In this document: piece by piece, positions 62,301-64,000 of the stretch | Layout of the letters: each line of letters starts with the position of its first letter | Position numbering within the stretch: position 1 is the stretch's first letter | The notes under the pieces: model-generated | Databases searched by the model: none | Told to the model about the DNA's origin: nothing | What the model saw: the letters and a program-made list of their open reading frames with translations, nothing else | Position numbers and translations under genes: made by a program | Assembly (NCBI GenBank): GCA_011800805.1 | Contig: MPNW01000117.1 | Location: 15,001 to 79,000, forward strand | DNA length: 64,000 bases | Direction: 5' to 3' | Source of the DNA: Hirudo medicinalis | Taxonomy: Eukaryota > Annelida > Clitellata > Hirudinida > Hirudinidae

Positions 62301-64000
62301 GAGGTGGAGCAATTGATTGATTGATGACGAATTGTTTTTTATTTTCAAAATATTCAATGTTTCAATTCACGCACTTCAATTTATGCAATCCAGCGAATCT
62401 CCAAAGAGAATTAGAAGCATATTTGATGATGATGATGGTGATGATGAGATACTGTCCGTTAACAAGGATGTCAAGACAGGCGTACAAGTACATTTCATTG
62501 TTCTCGTTAAAGCACTTGAACTTGTGATTAATTTCGAAACATCTTAACGAGCACAACGAGATTATTCCAGTTGTATTTCATTAACTTCATAAAAATGAAT
62601 GAATGTTCGTTCACCAAGGCAATTCCGAACCCAGCACAAAAAATCAAATCGATTTTCGACGACGATGATGATGATGGAGGTGATTTGTTTGAGGATCTGC
62701 TGAAGTCCACCAAGAAGGCAGCTTTGGAGGCAAAGGTGATCGAACGTCCGATTATTTGATAAATGCAGAGTGTTAGGAATGTATTTTTAAAATTGATCGC
62801 AAACATCAATCAAAACTCTGCTTTGAGTTTCAAATGGTAAAAGCAGCAACAGCATTAAAGCAGAAATATTCGCACACTCAGGAGAAATTGAACTCTGAAA
62901 GAAAAGCAGACGCCGCCAAAACCAAGCCAACTGAAGCCCTTACATCCAAAACCAAGCCACCTGAGGCCCTTCCATCCGAAGCCAAACCACCCAAAGTCCT
63001 TCCATCTGGAGCGAAAAAGAATTCATCTCAGTCCACTTCTGGCATTCCTCAAGTTGCAAAGGTCGGAAAGAGTTTGTTTGACGACGACGATGATGACGAA
63101 TGTGACTTGTTCTCGAGCCTGTTGAAGAACAAATCACCACCGATGGAGGTAGCAGCCTGTCTGTTCGTTGTTTGATTGAATTGCCTTCAAAATGGCCATC
63201 TCTTACAATTTATTGATTTTCAATCAACTTCCATTTTGGGAGATGGTTTTAGAATATTTTAAAATAACACTTGAAATTAATGAAAACTCGTTCATTTTAA
63301 AATCGAAGAAAGAGGAAGTTGTTGAGCGACGACCTCAAACAATCGACAAACCACGGGAACAACGAGCAACAACAGCAACAGACAATTCCAACCAACGAAA
63401 GCAATTGTCAACTTTGGATCAGCAAAATGACTCAAAGGAAAGTGAACCCAAAACTGCCACCAGTCCTCAGAAATCAAAAGTGAAAGGAGATCGGATATCA
63501 AAACTCCAGGTACTCACTTTCACTTTCATACTTTTAGCCTGAGAGCAAAGAGAGATAATTATATTACCATAACTATCATCAGGATTACATCACATAACTC
63601 ATGCATATTAATGAGTTTCAGCGGGTCTTCAAAATGATTTTGCAAATTTTCAAATTTCATTTCATTGTGTCGTCCAGACTTCCCTCAACATAGACCCTCT
63701 CAGTCTCGGACCATTCTCTCATAAAAAGATTCACAAGGAGTCGATAGAAGATGATAAGAATGATAAGGAGTTGAAAGAGGATGATAAGGTCGAAAAAGAG
63801 CATGGAATCAAATCCAAGTCCGCCGTCGTCGTCAGGGTGGGCGGCGATGCCGGTCTCCCGTCTGCCGACGCGACGAAGAATTCTCTCTGCAACGGTCCTA
63901 AGAGTGCGTCGGACGATAACGAGGCCTTGCCCGAAAAATCCGATTTGGATGTTGGAGCAACGAGCATGCTTCCCTCTCTCGTGAAGGTCGTTGGGGTTTA
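58094..64000 (+). CDS. WASHC2: WASHC2/FAM21, WASH complex subunit with repeated acidic LFa motifs (3' end outside window)
   Basis: Exons: 58094-58216, 58478-58570, 58722-58793, 59013-59072, 59321-59428, 59718-59802 (less certain), 59931-60052, 60175-60211, 60402-60478, 60786-60852, 61056-61267, 61431-61523, 61603-61841, 61958-62069, 62221-62303, 62394-62487, 62619-62735, about 62828-63148, 63309-63509, 63678-63986. The N-terminal head matches FAM21: LAPKWSLAGDAQLLGFMQNF, VKLNNVFNDF, MLANTQFVENRVYDED. Then come acidic motifs of the form (S)-L/I-F-D-D-D...D-L/I-F, which in vertebrates bind retromer VPS35: LFADDNEDSDGDLF, LFDESDSGEDDDIF, LFDDDEDDDGDLF, LFDDDDDDDDNDEDIF, IFDDDDGDDEIL, IFDDDDDDGGDLF and LFDDDDDDECDLF. 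VPVGAVSVFG and RISKLQTSLNIDPLSLGP are further family blocks. FAM21 brings WASH to endosomes for actin-driven sorting. An alternative in-frame ATG is at 58079. Confidence 0.93.
59214..59310. repeat. (AAT)n/(GAT)n microsatellite in a WASHC2 intron
   Basis: Uninterrupted trinucleotide array ending just before the acceptor of exon 59321-59428. A related GAT-rich array follows at 59435-59530. Confidence 0.9.
60510..60715. repeat. (ATC)n microsatellite with inserted units, in a WASHC2 intron
   Basis: Long atcatcatc array with regular interruptions (aataagatc, agcagc, tctacatcgtc). It reads as poly-Ser or poly-Asp by accident and lies between two real exons. Confidence 0.9.
60870..60957 (+). repeat. 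Hairpin-rich interspersed repeat, copy 3 (truncated)
   Basis: The segment from ttagccgat to ccatctaccatttatatagc matches the first 85 bp of copy 2 (gtgcct, gggatg, tctaccatttatat, gcgccc), then stops. It sits in a WASHC2 intron. Confidence 0.75.

Overview
The window is nuclear DNA from a ciliated invertebrate animal. It has AT-rich introns of mostly about 80-400 bp with GT-AG borders and many ATT/ATC microsatellites. Ancestral-type, intron-rich animal genes are present: a TGF-beta/BMP type I receptor, CCDC39 of motile cilia, FAM98, RIOK1, TRAPPC5, WASHC2/FAM21 and SLIRP. I cannot fix the phylum. All gene models were built by hand, joining exons by splice sites and reading phase, so borders may be off by a few bases where noted.

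Layout. 1-2041 (+): C-terminal exons of an unidentified coiled-coil protein, possibly a TRP-type channel. 3345-6484 (-): type I TGF-beta-superfamily receptor, 9 exons. 6680-8132: two DNA-transposon-like elements. 7778-14533 (-): CCDC39, 22 exons. 14760-15306 (+): SLIRP-like RRM protein. 15311-16900 (-): DMAC2-like protein. 17298-18220 (+): TCEANC2-like protein. 19076-21749 (-): SLC7 amino-acid transporter light chain. 22901-25636: repeats and a decayed ORF. 25637-27491 (-): ANGEL-type EEP nuclease. 27971-28388 (+): small ciliary-type protein. 29265-33237 (+): FAM98. 34074-37524 (+): RIOK1. 38117-39774 (+): YeeE/YedE-type sulfur transporter. 39970-41058 (-): TRAPPC5. 41439-45064 (+): DDX21/50-type helicase with a mitochondrial-looking N-terminus. 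51680-52891 (+): a Cj0069-family protein, a mainly bacterial type, standing alone between two gene-poor stretches of 6.6 and 5.2 kb. 58094-64000 (+): WASHC2/FAM21, cut by the window end.

Organisation. Genes are tightly packed in head-to-head pairs (CCDC39/SLIRP, DMAC2/TCEANC2, ANGEL/small ciliary gene, TRAPPC5/helicase) and tail-to-tail pairs (SLIRP/DMAC2 stop codons 4 bp apart; transporter/TRAPPC5). Two neighbours are predicted to act in mitochondria (SLIRP, DMAC2) and two genes are ciliary. Otherwise the window is a housekeeping neighbourhood rather than one pathway.

Strongest points. (1) A spliced animal gene for a Cj0069-family protein with its own TATA box. (2) An eight-exon YeeE/YedE transporter that keeps one signature cysteine and lacks another. 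(3) Three otherwise intact genes each carry a one-base gap in a G/C run, which points to consensus errors in the assembly rather than pseudogenes. (4) An undescribed hairpin-rich repeat family with three copies.
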